Notes under the pieces: model-generated
What the model was told of the DNA's origin: nothing
Databases searched by the model: none
The model's input: the letters and a program-made list of their open reading frames with translations, nothing else
Translations under genes and position numbers: made by a program
Shown here: piece after piece, positions 1 through 12,372 of the stretch
Layout: each line of letters starts with the position of its first letter
How positions within the stretch are numbered: the first letter of the stretch is position 1
Assembly: GCF_036669915.1 (NCBI RefSeq)
Contig: NC_089319.1
Coordinates: 13,462,971 to 13,526,970 of the forward strand
Source: Pocillopora verrucosa
Lineage: Eukaryota; Cnidaria; Anthozoa; Scleractinia; Pocilloporidae
Direction: 5' to 3'
DNA length: 64,000 nucleotides

Positions 1-403
1 TAATGGTTGAACTGGAGTGCCCTGCAGCCAGAGGGCCGTCGAATAGATCGTTATTTTCTCGATCGTTCTTTTTTCAGTGTTTTTGGATCAGGTAATTGTT
101 AAATCTACCTAGCCTGTATCTTGATGGCGAAGCTCAAATGCACGTATGCTGTGAATGTTTACGTGCGATTTAAAAACATTCCGTGTCATTCATAGAAATA
201 AGCTTACTAGCTTGCAAAAGCACCGTTGACAATCTATATACGGAAATACATTAACTATTTGTCACCAGATCGGGAAAAGAAACAATCCTCGTAAGGATTC
301 GACCCTCAGTCAGTATCAGTCATAGTCCTATGTTATGACAGAACTCGTCGGCAAGTTTGACTCATCAGAGGTTCATTATGTGACAAGCTTCCTACATACT
401 CAG

Positions 404-684
404 GATTAATAATGTCGAAAAGCACTTGTACGAAAGAAGCTGATACGAAAGATGGTGAACATCTTGAGTTCGGTTATCAAAGACAAAGATATGTTTTAAA
501 AGTAACAGTCACGGGCGTGGTTAAAGAAGTCACAAAATGTAAAGAAAACCAACCCTGTTGTCTTTGTGTGGAACTCAGAAGCCCCCCCAAAAGATTCCTA
601 TATCCAGCTTTTGAGCTACTTGGACATCATTTACCTGCCAAACTTTGCGATAGTCCTGCATCTGTATGTGGAACACCCGAATGA
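404..684 (+). CDS. Possible small ORF or terminal exon, unidentified
   Basis: An ATG at 412 opens 90 codons to the stop at 682-684; a passable acceptor (CATACTCAG) lies at 395-403 in a compatible frame. The product is basic and Cys-rich (EVTKCKENQPCCLCVEL). No family is recognised. A competing minus-strand micro-exon falls in the same place, so at most one is right. Confidence 0.2.
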
Positions 685-855
685 TATAAGATAGATCGAC
701 GACGATAGAATTCATTGTGTGACTAATATTAGTTTTCAGGATAAACAAACAACTTTGAATTTGTGAATAATGTAGCTACTAATTTCTGCACGTAAGGCTT
801 AAAGATGGGACTCAATTGAATACCAGACTCTCATAGATGCAAATGTAATATTTAC

Positions 856-1126
856 CAACTCGTCAGCCTAAACCTTTGGTTAACTCGACAAAACCTCGTG
901 GAAAAGTATGCATTTGAACGTTTATCTGCAAGGCTAAAGGACCAAAATCCCATCAAGTTCCTAAGAGTATTTTTAAACTCATATGGGGTCCCATCAGTAC
1001 AAATAAACGACACTTACCGCCTTCTTTCAGCCATTTTTTGTCTAAGAGGCTAGGTAGACAGATTCCCCAGTTATGCCACGTTAGATTAAACTTCGGAAAG
1101 TATGATATGCACATCTCGATGACATG
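856..1126 (-). CDS. Unidentified minus-strand gene fragment, two exons
   Basis: 1126-1018: acceptor TTTTTCACAG, 36 codons plus one base with HVIEMCISYFPKFNLTWHNW and GICLPSLLDKKWLKEG, donor GTAAGTG. 925-856: acceptor CCTTGCAG, phase 1 in, coding DKRSNAYFSTRFCRVNQRFR, donor GTAAAT, phase 2 out. The phases of the two agree. I do not recognise the protein; Trp, Cys and aromatic residues suggest a folded extracellular or enzyme domain. The gene would continue leftwards, perhaps through a 21 nt micro-exon at 655-635, and out of the window. Confidence 0.4.
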
Positions 1127-3232
1127 CTGTGAAAAACAACACGCTGAATTTCCCAAATTATGATTGCGTTTTATTTGAGATTTTAGGGGCTGCCGAATAT
1201 AACTTGAAGACCTCGAAATAATAAAAAAATCAAATTATTACTGAGGCACGTCGTATATTTTTGTTCAAGTTCCTGAAGTAATAGACAAATATTCAAAAAC
1301 ACTCGCCAAAACATGGTTCTCTTGGACAAAGGTAGACAACCAATAGACTGGCACAAATTACAAAACTCAGAGGTTACATGCTTCTGTTTCTATGCATCGA
1401 AGAATTCTCTCATTAAAATTTGCGTAACAGTCATAGTCACCACAAATGTATCGGTGATTACAGATAAAAGGTGATGTTTAGAACTTGAAATTTAATTTTC
1501 TTTCCAAAACGGTGACGATTTATTTTTTCATTCTTTATTTTTATGATTATTATCCTCTTTTGCTCCAAAGGCACATCCAGAGTTCAAAAGAACTTTCAGT
1601 ATGAAACGTGGCAAAGAGGACCAATTACCATGAACACAAAAGGGAAACGTTTGGCTCCATTTCCCAAAATTTATGCAAACCCTGGAATTTTATGGCTTTG
1701 AGCCACTTTTGACCAGACTCCCTTTTTATTCTGAGTGCTCAAGAATGCTCTCCCAATTGCTGATTTTTTTAGCGCCATTCACTTAAAAACTTGACCACTG
1801 AGAAAAAAAACTTACTCTTACTTTTTGCATGAATTCAATGCAGATATGCAAACCGAGCTCTCGGGGCAATCTGATCAAGCACCTTAAGGCAATTTCCTAT
1901 GGAGTGCAATGTATAAGCCTGGGTTCCATTTGTGTTCTCTTATTTCGATTTATGATTGATCTAAAAAACTTTGGCTGTTTCAACCAATCAGACCCACGAC
2001 ACAATCCTGACCAATTACAATTTAATCACCTCCCTTTACCTGTGCTTGAGGACTTAAGCTCTCGTCGATTCCTCTTAATAGCTACTTATGTTCTGATTGG
2101 ACGCTGTGGTTACTTCGACTTTGATTTGACTTCGTCGCTCGAAAAGTGCAGTACTTCAATTCCCCAAAACGCTGCTTCCTCAGGTGCAAAGTTTCAGGTT
2201 GTCAGTAAACTGCTTTTAAAATCCTCGCAAAACTGCCTCTATCTCGTTATCATCCTATTTTAAAAGGATTTCTGTAAAGTTCCATGAGACCAAGATGTCC
2301 TTATAATTTGTTATCAAGGTTGACCTCACATAACATGAAGCAAACACTATCAATAAACAATAAGAGCACGAATAGCAGAGACAGCTTAAAATCCATTATC
2401 CTGTGGCGATTTTTAACTGAACAGGAAATGTCACCTGAAGCTCGAGGCGCGCTCTAAACATCAAAGTCGCTATCATAAGTGGCGGCATCTTTGACAACAG
2501 CTCGTCTACTTTTGTTGAAAGGAAATCGAGAGCGGAAATTTTGTTGGAGTAAAACATGATATTCGTAGATATGGTATATTGGAGTTGAGCCATATGTCAC
2601 CAACCCATTATTTTTATAGAATCTACCGATGAAAGTCTAGGTTAGGCCGGTGACCTGCTTTCATCGATTTTTCATTTGAATTAGTCTTCCCGAAGGAGAC
2701 GAAAGAAAATGCGTTTTTTTTTGTTGCTATGAGAAGCAACGACTCTCGAAGAAGATCTGTAGCAGATAGCTTGATCAAGCATTATATTTCTGACTTAAAA
2801 ACTCTCCTCAGCTCCAATATCCTTGATATATTTCTTTGCAAGAGGTCGATATCAACGGATGACTTAGATATATTTCTAAATCTAAACTTTCAACGATAAC
2901 CGGTTGTTATCAGTTGTTGGAGAAAGTGGCGATGTCTTCAAAACTTCGGTAAAACCTTTTACTTCTCTTAATTCTCCCAATCGGCAATTACACCTGCTTG
3001 AATGCTAAGGATGGAGGGGTTCCAGATGCTCAGTGAAGTACTTACTCAAAATCTGAACTAAAACAGCCTAAAGCGACTAATTGACAGCTTCACTCTTCAG
3101 TCATTACTTACAACAAGCATTTCATTTACGGAAAAAAAAATTAAATGCTAGCTAAATTCCCGTCTTATGCTCAAACGAGAGCACTTTGAGGGAGAAGTTA
3201 TTTTACAAAACGAAAAAAAGAAAATTCCTCAC
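1127..3232. other. Gap without a supported gene
   Basis: AT-rich sequence. Minus-strand 2593-2435 has an open ATG-led frame ending at a weak donor (CTTCAG/GTGACA), and plus-strand 1829-2263 is an open frame of 144 codons; neither has a recognisable product or good splice context. Confidence 0.5.
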
Positions 3233-3342
3233 CTGTATTGTTCAACAGTTGTATCACGTTCAATTTCACCAAAAGTACTGAGTTGTTGAGCTCCTCTCCA
3301 AGAGTAATTCACATTTCCATGACACCAAATCTTTAAAATACT
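3233..3342 (-). CDS. Unidentified exon-like segment
   Basis: Minus-strand frame of 36 codons plus two bases between acceptor GGCGTCAG and donor GTGAGG. It codes ILKIWCHGNVNYSWRGAQQL followed by STFGEIERDTTVEQY, which has protein-like composition. It could belong to the same minus-strand gene as the exons at 856-1126, about 2.1 kb downstream, but phases between them cannot be joined directly and no family is recognised. Confidence 0.35.
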
Positions 3343-6300
3343 CTGACGCCTTCCTGATAAAGAAAACATTAATCCATTGTCCATTTAGAATGTAGGATCG
3401 GTGTAAACCAAGATTAATTTGAAGGCTACCGATCATATCTGCCTTGGGCGATATTGGCGGAAAAACGGCCACTCTTAGAGAACAACCTCGTGATTTAGCA
3501 GCAGATGATTTTCCTCTGGTGAGGAACTCCCTTGATATCAATGATCTCATCTGGCAGCCCCGAGTGACTTATTTTATCACGAAATAAATAGCGTAAAATC
3601 GCCAAGAGTCAGATCCATATTCATTTGTTCATCGATCGATTCATGACTGTATGACTAATGATAACGATCAGAATGTTGAGCCTAAAGTCTGCTGCGGCAA
3701 AGTCACCTCAAGACAATCGTTTAAGGCATCGAGGCGAGCTTCCTTCATCTGAATCTCAGCGATTTCGTGACCAGATTTTGAATTCATAATGTGTCTAAAG
3801 ACTTGATTTTACTGCCTCTCCCGACCTCGCTGGTAATATTTTGACGGCCATCTATGTCCGTCTCTCTCTCTACAGGCAGTGGATTGAGACCAACTAGTTT
3901 TTATTCATTTTTTAGTCAAATAAATCACAGTTTTAAGGTATCATCGAGACATGTCCGTGTTGGAATTAAACCTTTACAAGAAATTAATCAAAGAACGAGG
4001 GCCTTAGGGGTTTTATAGTATACTAATTGAACTGGCTGACGGCAAACTTGTCTGATTCATCGGCCATATTTGCATCTGTTCAGTAATCAGCGTAAATTAA
4101 AATCGGTTGCCGAAATGAAATCAGTGAAATCAAGTCAGGTCTGAGTACTCGATTCCACCACTTTCTAGATTCTATGGCTGTCTAAGAGCAACTTCAAGTT
4201 ATTACATTGTTTATTGACCTTGAAGAGGTCAAACTTCCTAAATCCATAAAATATCCTAACCCTAATGCTCTACATATTTGATTCCGAACATGATTTTCCT
4301 TAGAGATGAGAGGCCAAGTCCGGCCAATTAAGAACGCACAGAGGTAGTAAATTTGATAAAGGGAAACAGCTCTAGCAGGCGACGATTATTATAGTTTCTA
4401 TGCAAAATACAACAAGACTCCACTATTTGAACCTAGCACTTCTCGCCTTTGACTTGGAAAATTTTCGTACTTACCTGTCGAGCAATAACAACAGAAGGAG
4501 AAATAAAACTGATGGTTTGTAGTGATACAGTTCCAAACAAACGTGTTTAGTGTCCAAAAACACTCTAATTGCAAAATTTACTTTCGTGTAACTGTTCAAG
4601 ATATAAAACTTATTCTTTCAAACTTTACCAGTATAAGCACGCTGTTTTATTGCTTAAATCTGCTCTTCATTCAGAATCATTTCATGGACCTTTTGTCTAA
4701 AATCTGGTAACTTTCACTTTCAGCTCGCTTACTTTGTATACATCTGTCGTGAAGATTTCCGGTATTGCTGCCACTGTTCCTCGAAAACTCGATATTGCGG
4801 AAGTAAATCTAAAGACGTTTTTAACGAGAAACTAAAGATTGTTGCATCCACTCAAGTCCATGATGTCGCATGGATGAAGCTGATTTTTCGTTTTCAACGT
4901 TGACGGATAATAGTTAAAATTGGTGTTATCGGTTCTCAGGATCTTAAGAGAACGAAAATAAAAGAAATTAAAAATTTTAAGAAGCAATTTTTAACCGGGG
5001 GTTTAAGAAAATTTTCCTCTTTTAGCAACCGAATTGCATCATGTGAAATGAAAGATGTGTTTGTGAAAAAGTATGAAAGAAAAAGGCTTTAGGATTTAGG
5101 ATTTAGTTGTAATATGTACTCAAGTCTATGTTTGATTGGATGATAAAATCAATGAATCGATGGAGAAAGCAATATTCTGATGGGATACTACAACTGAGAA
5201 GATGTTATCTAGGCGCATAAATTTTATATTTACTGTTTTCGTTATTTAACCCAATGATCTGTGCCTACTTCGGAGTTCGACCCGATTGCATATTCAAAAT
5301 GAAGTGTTTTTAAAGGAGACTTGTTTTGTTTTAGTTTTTGGCATTATCGAAATAACAAAGATATCTATAGATTATGGACCTCGGATTCTATTTCATCAAC
5401 ACGTCCTCTGCTTTAAATCAAAATCGCAACTTTAGCATCTATGCTTTCAGTTGAACAAAGTAACCGAAAGTATTAAAGATCATTTTGGTTAACTTAAAAA
5501 TCATCATAAAAAGGCCTTTGTCGGATTTGTCGATCAAAATTTTCTCAGCAGTCTGTTACTCACTTTCTTAGCGATGTTTTCCCCGACGGCTAATGTCGAA
5601 ACCTCCAAGGTATGACGAAAGGGGGCACGTTTAACAAAAACTGTAGCATGCGCCTGTGTTATGCTCCAGCTAGATCTCTCTCTAGTAAATAGGTTACATA
5701 TATCAAGTAATTTATTGGTAAATTTCCTCCAATTAAATTACTTGTATCTCAATTGAAAACCTTAAACCCAAACAATGGTTGGTAAAAAACATGAATATGC
5801 TAAGTACTATTTCGAATTATTCATTAGTGACCGAGGAAAACAAGGATTAATTGAAATATTAGAGGAAGGAACTTTGTTCCCCTTTAACACTGATCAGTCA
5901 CTTTTTATTACACTGAATTCAACAAAGCGAGAGAGAAGAATAAAATTCTTAGATTCGTTTTCAGTAAACCGAGGAAAAACGTGAGGTCTATGGCTCAGAC
6001 AGAGATTATTACTTTGAAGAAAAAAATCTTATCTACTTGAAGAAATCTTGTAATGGGTGTAAAGAAATTAAAGGTAGGCATTCAAATTTGATGAGGAGTG
6101 GGAAGTTACCATGATGTAAAATTATATTTTTCAATTCATGGGATAATTTTCTTCCATCCTGCCTTTCTTTAGGAAAGCTTACACTTGGCCAAGGGAATAT
6201 AAACTGCTATATTCTCTTGACTCGGCTTTATTACTCGGATTTTAGCAGTGAGGACAATGCTAAAACTTAAATATTTGGACTCAGATGGTATCATTGCAAG

Positions 6301-9300
6301 GCTCAACTATGCGAGTAACATTTTTTACTCAGTCTGTAAGGTAGTTTTAAAACTTACCTCGATGTTTTGACACGTGATCTCATTCGGCGGCATTTTTTGG
6401 TATACAAAATTTCGTGAATATTATGGGAAAACGGCAGTGAAAGTAGAGTAAGTGAATTAAGGAGAATAATGTAAAAAAAATTCATGATAATAATGAAATG
6501 TGAGAGTGACGGCATCCAGCTGAGTTTGCAACAGACGACAAATGAAATTTTTTCCTTTCAAACACCACAATCTACCAGGCCATTAATAAATAATACCCTA
6601 CGTTAAAATAAAATACACAATAACATTAGCAGCGGTTAGGACACCTGCTCTTTAATTAACTTTTACTGTCAACCGAATGGTGCTGTAGTTAGAGATAAGA
6701 AGCTGCAAATAGGAGATAGATCTCTTTGACAAGCTAAAATAAGTTGCGGGCTACAGAAAATTCCCACCGCATGTCTTAGAGTCGGATTTTAACCACAACA
6801 GCCTTACACATTCACGACATTTGACTCATTTCATTAACTTTTGGTCTGATTCATATGAGCCGTGGGCGCCGCACTTTTCGCTGCAGCAATGCCTTTTCTC
6901 TCTCTATTATATCCTAGGAAACAAAAGAATATGGCCTTAGCGGTGACCTTAACGCTACTAAAGTACTGATAACTAGAAACAGACTTCTTTCGGACAATCG
7001 AAGAATCTTTCAATCAGCCCAAACTCTATTGAGAGGTGTAGGATTTGTTTTGAGCCAGACGGAAAGATTTCTCTGAGATAGAGCATTATCTGAATTTTGG
7101 ACTGTGAACGTTAAAGAAATTGTTGGAAACTGGACTAGCATTTTATCCTAATGGACTCAGGATAATAGAACCCTTGTGGGGGCAGAAAAGTTGTGATCGC
7201 CAGAACTCTACACAACAGCTATGCTGAAATCACTGATCATCCTTGCAATCTGATTGGCTCCGAAACGTGCGATTTATTGACAAATCGCATTATATTTTGC
7301 TCTAAAACGCATTTTTTCCCAACCAGCGAGAAATCAACACTAAAAACAAAATCAAGAGTTCTTCATTTGCAAAAAAATGAAAGATAGAGAAGCCATGGCA
7401 AATTTGTAGCTTTTACCTCGAAAATGTTCTATCTTTTTTCCTAAAAAATAGAAACTGAATCGCGCAATAAAAAAACATGTTTTTGACAAGTTATGCTCCA
7501 TGCTTATCAGACTTGACTAAGGTTCTCTTTTAGTTCTATTAGTTTGATACTGGTTTCTCGATACATGAATGGGAAGAGTATTTTGACAGGTTAAAAACCG
7601 ACACCGAGAGGTAAAAAATTTGTAAAAGCTTAAGCATAACACCGTATAGGCAAGGGTTCGTCTTAAAAATATTAAAATGTATGTGACCTTTAAAGTCGAA
7701 CATGAAGAAAGTAAACACTTTTATGCTAAGAGTCATTTGGATAACTGGTTATGGATTTTTGCCCAATGCTCTCTTGAAAAAAAAAAGACTGAAATGTCTG
7801 AGGTGTACATGACTTAACAAAGTGTCGACATTGACGAAGGATATTCTTATATCGAGGGGCAAAAGCTCTAACGAAGTGCTTCAGCAGTGAACGAACAGCG
7901 CAGTTATACTAATATATCTTTTTTTTCAATATGTATAAACATCTCCTTTTCTTGAATTTGGACACATTTAGTTCTGTACCTAGGAACCGGGATTCATTTG
8001 TTGCCTTGTTATTCCTGAATTCGTACCCACCTTAGAGTAAGATCGACATATTGTAATTATTTTCTCAAACTCTTTCCTTATCAAATGAGTCAACCCTTGC
8101 AGACATGAAAACACGTCCCTCCACAAATTTAACCCATTCACTTCGCCGAGAGGAAAGAAAACGGTTCAGAAAGTTTCCTGTCACTCCCCTTTTGCTCCGC
8201 CTTTCTCTAGGATCAAAGGTGGTGACGTCCACTTAAGTTAACTAACCGAGGTCGAGATACCTGTGCATTTTCCAGATTGGTTTAACTATTTACGTCCATG
8301 AAAAACGATTCTAGAAACTTTGGTAGTCAACTAAAACACTAATTTCAATTTACACTTGGATTTTATCAAACAGCTAGTTTTCTGTAATAAATAATGAAGC
8401 GCTAATTACACTGCAACGGAGATCGCATACACAACTACCAGAACCGACGGCTTTCGTGGCGCTTCCGCAATTAGATTTGTATCAAATCAATGAGCCCACC
8501 TAAGTCACTAAAAACTGAAAGTACAAGATCATAATATGTATATATTCTGAGAAATTGAAGAAAGCTGACTGATCATTCTTCAAAGTTTAAGTTCAGTTGG
8601 CACCATTACAGGCTTTATTCAGCTTTCCCTTTTCAATGTTTTTTTTCATTCGTTCTCTTCTTTCCTCATTAGCTTTGTGTGAAAAGTACAGATGACATAA
8701 GGAGACATTTTAATAACCATTTTTCTGTTGGAGTCTATGATTTTTCAACCAGAACTCGGATTAATAGACAACTTTACCGGAAAACGATAAACCAAGAATG
8801 TTATTTAAAATGAGCTGATGAATTTTATATTGCTTTTCGATTTCTCACTTTTATACAAGAAATTAAGTGAGCAAAAACTATTCCAGGCGAAAGAGAATTA
8901 AGGCTTGGTTCGCGGCTTTTGTCCGCCATGATGTTTTGATCAATGCGGTAAATGTTCTTTAAAGTTCGTTGAATCGGGAATAAAAATTCATCTCCATGTC
9001 CTCGCTAGATTTCTTGTGGCGTGAATAAAAGTTATTTCATAGCACATAACAGCTGAGGAATTAGCGAAATCCTAATAAAGTAAATAAAAGAATTAGAGCT
9101 AAAAAACCTTACTCAGTTTCTGCTCTGGTTCAAAATTCTCCCGCAACATTCAAAATCCAAGTCGGTTTTTGGCATTGTCCCTTTGATGTTCAGCATTGTG
9201 TATTGAAGAGACTCTACCGGTAATGAGTGGGCAGATCTATGCGGAGGATATAGTTTGTGCGGCAGGTGGAGGAGATCATTTACGAAAACAAATCATTTAG

Positions 9301-11263
9301 TTTACTTCCTCTTTTCCTCGAAGCTATGACAACTGGTAATAAGCCCAGAGCAAGTATTTTTTTAAAGCCTTCAAAAAAAGGCCTAAATGAGCGGCATAGC
9401 CGAAGCAAAGGATTTTAAAAACTATTCACTATGCAGGGAACTTCATTAACTTAGCTATTCTTATATTTTTCCTTCATCTGTTTGGCAGATGTTTTTTTTT
9501 TCCCCGAGGAGTGCTATTAAATGAGCTAAAACCTGAAACGAGCATCGCTGAATTTGCCGCGGGAGACTCTGAAACCGTATTTTTGTCCTATTTATTTAAA
9601 GATATGTCCACTTATGGTTTGCCACTAAATTGTTTAATTCTTGTCCCTATGAGTTTTTATCGTTTATTTATTTCTTTTTTGGAATCGGTACCTCGTATGT
9701 TCGAAAATAGATTTTAGTTGGTATCCTTTCGTACGCCACGGTACGTTCTTCGTCAATGCCCGTCCACAGTTAACAGAATGAAATTGAAAACTCAGCTACA
9801 TGTGTAATACCCAGCGCGTGCAGCGTGCAGCGTGCCAGTACCAACATGTGCATGAACCTCTTTATAATTAACTCAATATAGCTGTAGTGAAGCGCCTTGT
9901 GAGAAAATTTGTTAACCATTTTCTTTATATGTTGATGAGTTATTAGCTTATGTCTTTTCTTATTTTTTCAGTAAATGTCAACATTTATGCTAAGGTTTAG
10001 TCTAGTCACCGTCTTTTAGAATAACGGTAGCGGTTAGTGGTTAGCGACATTTATTTGGTGGGCGCAATCACACAGGCAAGTTATTCCGACGGGTTGACGG
10101 TAAAATAGGAGTATGCTCCAAAATAGTATGTAATTTTTATATATCCACCATTAAAATGTATAGCAATTTACTTCTTACCACGTTTCGAGGATCCGAATAG
10201 CCTTTCGACATATTGTCGTCAAATTTGCTCAAATTAACATATGAACGTCTCAATTTTAAAAACAACTTGACAAGCCGCACAAACAAAAAGAAAACGAACC
10301 GTTCACAAAGAAAATCCGCTGTAAGATGGAAATGATAGCGGGCCTCGGTACGTCACAAGTCAAGCGAGTAAGCAAACAAACAAAGCAACAAAGCAATGGA
10401 CGGGCAAAAAATTAGCCTTGTCAGGGAGAATGATGGATCTTTTTTATTTCTTTAATATATAAGTTATTAAATATTAGTACGTCTACGTTACTGGCTGTTT
10501 TCGTAGTATTTACTCGTAACACCATAAGAGTCATAGCATGCTGTGTTGCTCTCACTCAGTTTTGCGTAATAATGGTTTCTTTTACTTCTTGTACTTTTAA
10601 CATAAAGCTATCGGCGTTCTATCACAAATACTGAAATCTTATTGATTACGCTACTCGCTATCTATTCCGTGATATACAGTGAAAAGGGGGGAGTAACCCA
10701 ACAGTGCGCGCGGCTAGAAAACTAAATGAAAGAAAAACACCAGTCTGTCCCGCTTTTAAGTTTTGAACGACCAGTACATAAATGCTAGTAGAAAAGGATT
10801 ATGTGCTCTCGCCGCTATGCGTAATGGCTGATTCAGGCTCCGCACTCCTCAACTGCCACGCGATGGAAATCTCACATCATAATGTAATAGGGTCTACTTC
10901 TAGTGAGGAACTGCATGGTAGTTGAACATCATCGCTTGTGAACCTTTATGGGCATCTCACACAAAAATTTGGCACGCTCCTTAGCAGGAACGTCAAATAA
11001 TGTCACGGGCATTGGATAAACTTGATATCACAGATAGATAAATCAGTTACCTGTGTCTGAGGATTAGTTAATATGCAAGAGAGGATATATTTTTCCATTC
11101 TTCTTCATATCATGTGATACTACTGTCATGAATATGATTGCACTCAAAGCCTTGACTTCACTTTATCGTATTTTTACGAGCCAGTCAGTTTCATTTTCTA
11201 TTGTTATCGTCCATACTTGTCCAATCGAACCAGGCTCTGCTCTCGAAGGTTTGTTGTCAAACT
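3343..11263. other. Long stretch with no convincing gene
   Basis: About 8 kb of AT-rich DNA with only short open frames. Weak exon-like donors on the minus strand (GTAAGT at 6357, GTAAGTA near 4474, GTAAGA near 10172 after NMSKGYSDPRNV) are noted but not joined into a gene. Confidence 0.5.
6358..6393 (-). CDS. Possible first coding exon (12 codons)
   Basis: ATG CCG CCG AAT GAG ... GAG directly followed by a consensus donor GTAAGT, coding MPPNEITCQNIE. The ATG is preceded by an A-run. A start exon for one of the minus-strand fragments to the left is possible. The segment is very short and chance is not excluded. Confidence 0.2.
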
Positions 11264-11448
11264 TCAGACTATTTCAGTCGTTTCCATGTTATAACGAGGA
11301 GATACGAAGATTGCTCCACCCTTTATACTTTTGAAAGTTTCATTTAGATCCTCAATCTTCCTCTCAAGATCGTTCATCTTGTCTTGGTTTATGCAGTCCG
11401 TGATCAGACTAGCTCTAGCCAACGTAATAGAAAAATCGCCTTTTCTCC
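11264..11448 (-). CDS. Probable terminal coding exon with coiled coil, perhaps an alternative channel tail
   Basis: After an AG acceptor (CCCACAG, 11453-11449) an open frame of 60 codons runs to TGA at 11264-11266. It includes LITDCINQDKMNDLERKIED and then LNETFKSIK, a charged heptad-like stretch suggesting a coiled coil. The exon needs a preceding exon ending in phase 1. It lies about 0.9 kb downstream of the last channel exon on the same strand. A possible but weak donor (AAAAAAG/GTTCGA) in that exon is in the right phase, so this may be an alternative cytoplasmic tail of the channel. The link is inference; it could also be the last exon of another gene. Confidence 0.45.
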
Positions 11449-11889
11449 CTGTGGGAGGTAATAATTATTGTTAGCTCAGATCGGCAAACAACAACTGCTT
11501 CAATAACTTGAAGACTTAAGAGAAGTTTAAAAATCCTTTAAAAAAAAAAGAGAAATACAAAAATGTTAGATTTAGTCAAGCCTAAAATGGAGCACGGACG
11601 ATCAATAGGGTTAAACCTTACAGTGACATACTTGAATATATGTACAGGTTAAAGAAATACCTTATTACGTGAAATTTCCTATCCGCGTTTTTCGGCAGGT
11701 TACATCTAAGAAGCTCTAATGGAAGGCATTTATTTGGATCCTAAGTCTCAGAGACACAAGGAGATTGCGATAGGGAAGGTACGGGATGGTTTAAAAAAAT
11801 TGAAATTCATATTGTATGAAGAAGGTCCGAAAATTCTACGAGTAAAATGAATGATCCCAAAGACTGGTATAATTAAAAAGATTGAAAGT

Positions 11890-12165
11890 GAAAGCGATCT
11901 TCGCAGTAATGAACTCTATTTATAATAAGTAGAAGTGAAAATAAGGCCTGAAAAATTCAGGCCTGCACGGGATTTGAACCCACGACCCCCCCTACGATAC
12001 CGGTGCAGTGCTCTACTAACTAAGCTAACAAGCCAACTAGGAGCTGGTCACTGTTTTGGTTCGTTATAAAGCCGTGAAGTGACGAATCAGTGACTGTGAA
12101 TGTATTAAAATAAAATATGTGAACTGCGGTTTAAGAATGAATATGAAAGCGATCTTCGCACTAAT
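11890..12165 (-). mobile_element. tRNA-derived SINE, family 1, copy 1
   Basis: On the minus strand a tRNA-like head (12035 to about 11962) shows box A TAGCTTAGTTAGTAGAGC and box B GGGTTCAAATCC, with GGCTTGT and GCAGGCC ends. Flanking parts (TTCGTCACTTCACGGCTTTA, CGAAGATCGCTTTCA) recur in the other copies. The anticodon arm is not that of a normal tRNA, so this is a retroposon head. It lies downstream of the last channel exon. Confidence 0.8.
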
Positions 12166-12315
12166 ACTGGTCGAGCACTGCACCGGTATCGCAAAAGTCA
12201 TGGAATCAAATTCCGTACGGGCTTGAATTTTTTTTTAGGCCTTAATTTCGCCACTGCTTAAGCGGATCGCTTCCATATTCATTTCTTAACCCGCGGTTCA
12301 CACATATTAATTTCA
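12166..12315 (+). mobile_element. tRNA-derived SINE, family 1, partial inverted copy
   Basis: Directly abuts copy 1 in the opposite direction: GAGCACTGCACCGGTATCGC, a decayed box B (GAATCAAATTCC), AGGCCTTAATTTCGCCACTG, then the CGCTTCCATATTCATTTCTT part. With copy 1 it forms a long imperfect hairpin. Confidence 0.75.
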
Positions 12316-12372
12316 TATAATCGCATTCAATGAAAAAGATTACTGCACACGACCAGAATAATATATCATATA

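Noticed and set aside
1829..2263. 144-codon plus-strand open frame
   Set aside because: Composition and lack of motifs or splice sites suggest chance in AT-rich DNA.
11962..12035. tRNA-like sequence on the minus strand with boxes A and B
   Set aside because: The anticodon arm is abnormal and the same head recurs with shared flanks at 12.2 and 60.9 kb, so it is a SINE head, not a tRNA gene.
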